A DNA stretch of 5,248 nt from an uncultured Pseudomonadales bacterium (lineage in GTDB: Bacteria; Pseudomonadota; Gammaproteobacteria; Pseudomonadales; Porticoccaceae): NCBI GenBank assembly GCA_905478725.1, contig CAJQJT010000313.1:1-5248 (forward strand), written 5' to 3'. Both the position numbers and the translations under genes were made by a program. Under the pieces are notes generated by a model. It ran no database searches and was not told the origin of the DNA. It saw nothing but the letters and a program-made list of their open reading frames with translations. Positions 5,239 to 5,248 of the stretch are shown one piece after another (the stretch's first letter is position 1; every line of letters begins with the position of its first letter).

Positions 5239-5248
5239 GCGAGCGGGC
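5090..5248. other. Compositionally distinct right-edge segment ending in a GAGC-rich low-complexity tail
   Basis: From about 5090 the sequence becomes noticeably more GC-rich and none of the three plus frames continues a FleQ-like protein or shows a helix-turn-helix. A second plus frame stays open from about 5095 to the end (containing QWRLEINLCSLLQLSG) but I do not recognise it. The last ~36 bases are near-tandem GAGC/GCGAG units. Possible explanations are an assembly-edge artefact, a frameshift at the C-run 5098-5102, or a real insertion or rearrangement junction. Confidence 0.4.

Noticed and set aside
5213..5248. Short CRISPR-like or tandem array
   Set aside because: The units are only 4-5 bases, irregular and without spacers.

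Overview
The window looks like gammaproteobacterial chromosome, probably from a marine, polarly flagellated lineage. The evidence is a FleQ/FlrA-type sigma-54 activator core, a FliS chaperone, moderate GC and the general protein style; I cannot name a genus. It holds five protein genes. The four complete or left-edge-cut genes on the minus strand fill positions 1-3867, and one plus-strand gene runs to the right edge.

Layout. Positions 1-567 (minus) encode the voltage-sensor half and start of the pore domain of a Kv-type potassium channel; the rest lies outside the left edge. A gene-free stretch of about 310 bases follows, holding a good sigma-70 promoter for the channel with two palindromes at or just after it. 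Positions 878-1294 (minus) encode FliS, the flagellin export chaperone, preceded by a convincing sigma-28 (FliA) promoter match. Positions 1415-2113 (minus) encode an exported Sel1/TPR-like repeat protein, and 2170-3867 (minus) a ClC-family chloride channel or transporter with C-terminal CBS domains; these two are probably one operon. After a divergent intergenic region of about 320 bases with two dyads, 4192-5238 (plus, TTG start) encodes the AAA+ core of a FleQ/FlrA-like activator. It has no N-terminal regulatory domain and no visible C-terminal DNA-binding domain.

How the parts fit. FliS and the FleQ-like protein belong to the flagellar hierarchy. In many gammaproteobacteria fliS is followed closely by fleQ/flrA in the same direction; here an exported repeat protein and a ClC gene separate them and their directions differ. 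Two ion-channel genes (K+ and Cl-) bracket fliS and the Sel1 gene. Any functional link between ion conductance and motility is inference.

Most worth a second look: the ClC protein lacks both glutamates required for proton-coupled exchange; the FleQ-like protein lacks its N-terminal domain and departs from the c-di-GMP-binding motifs; the last ~160 bases change in character and end in a GAGC-rich low-complexity tail, which may be an assembly-edge artefact; and several operator-like palindromes sit at promoter positions. I do not see a defence system, CRISPR array, transposon, tRNA or rRNA.
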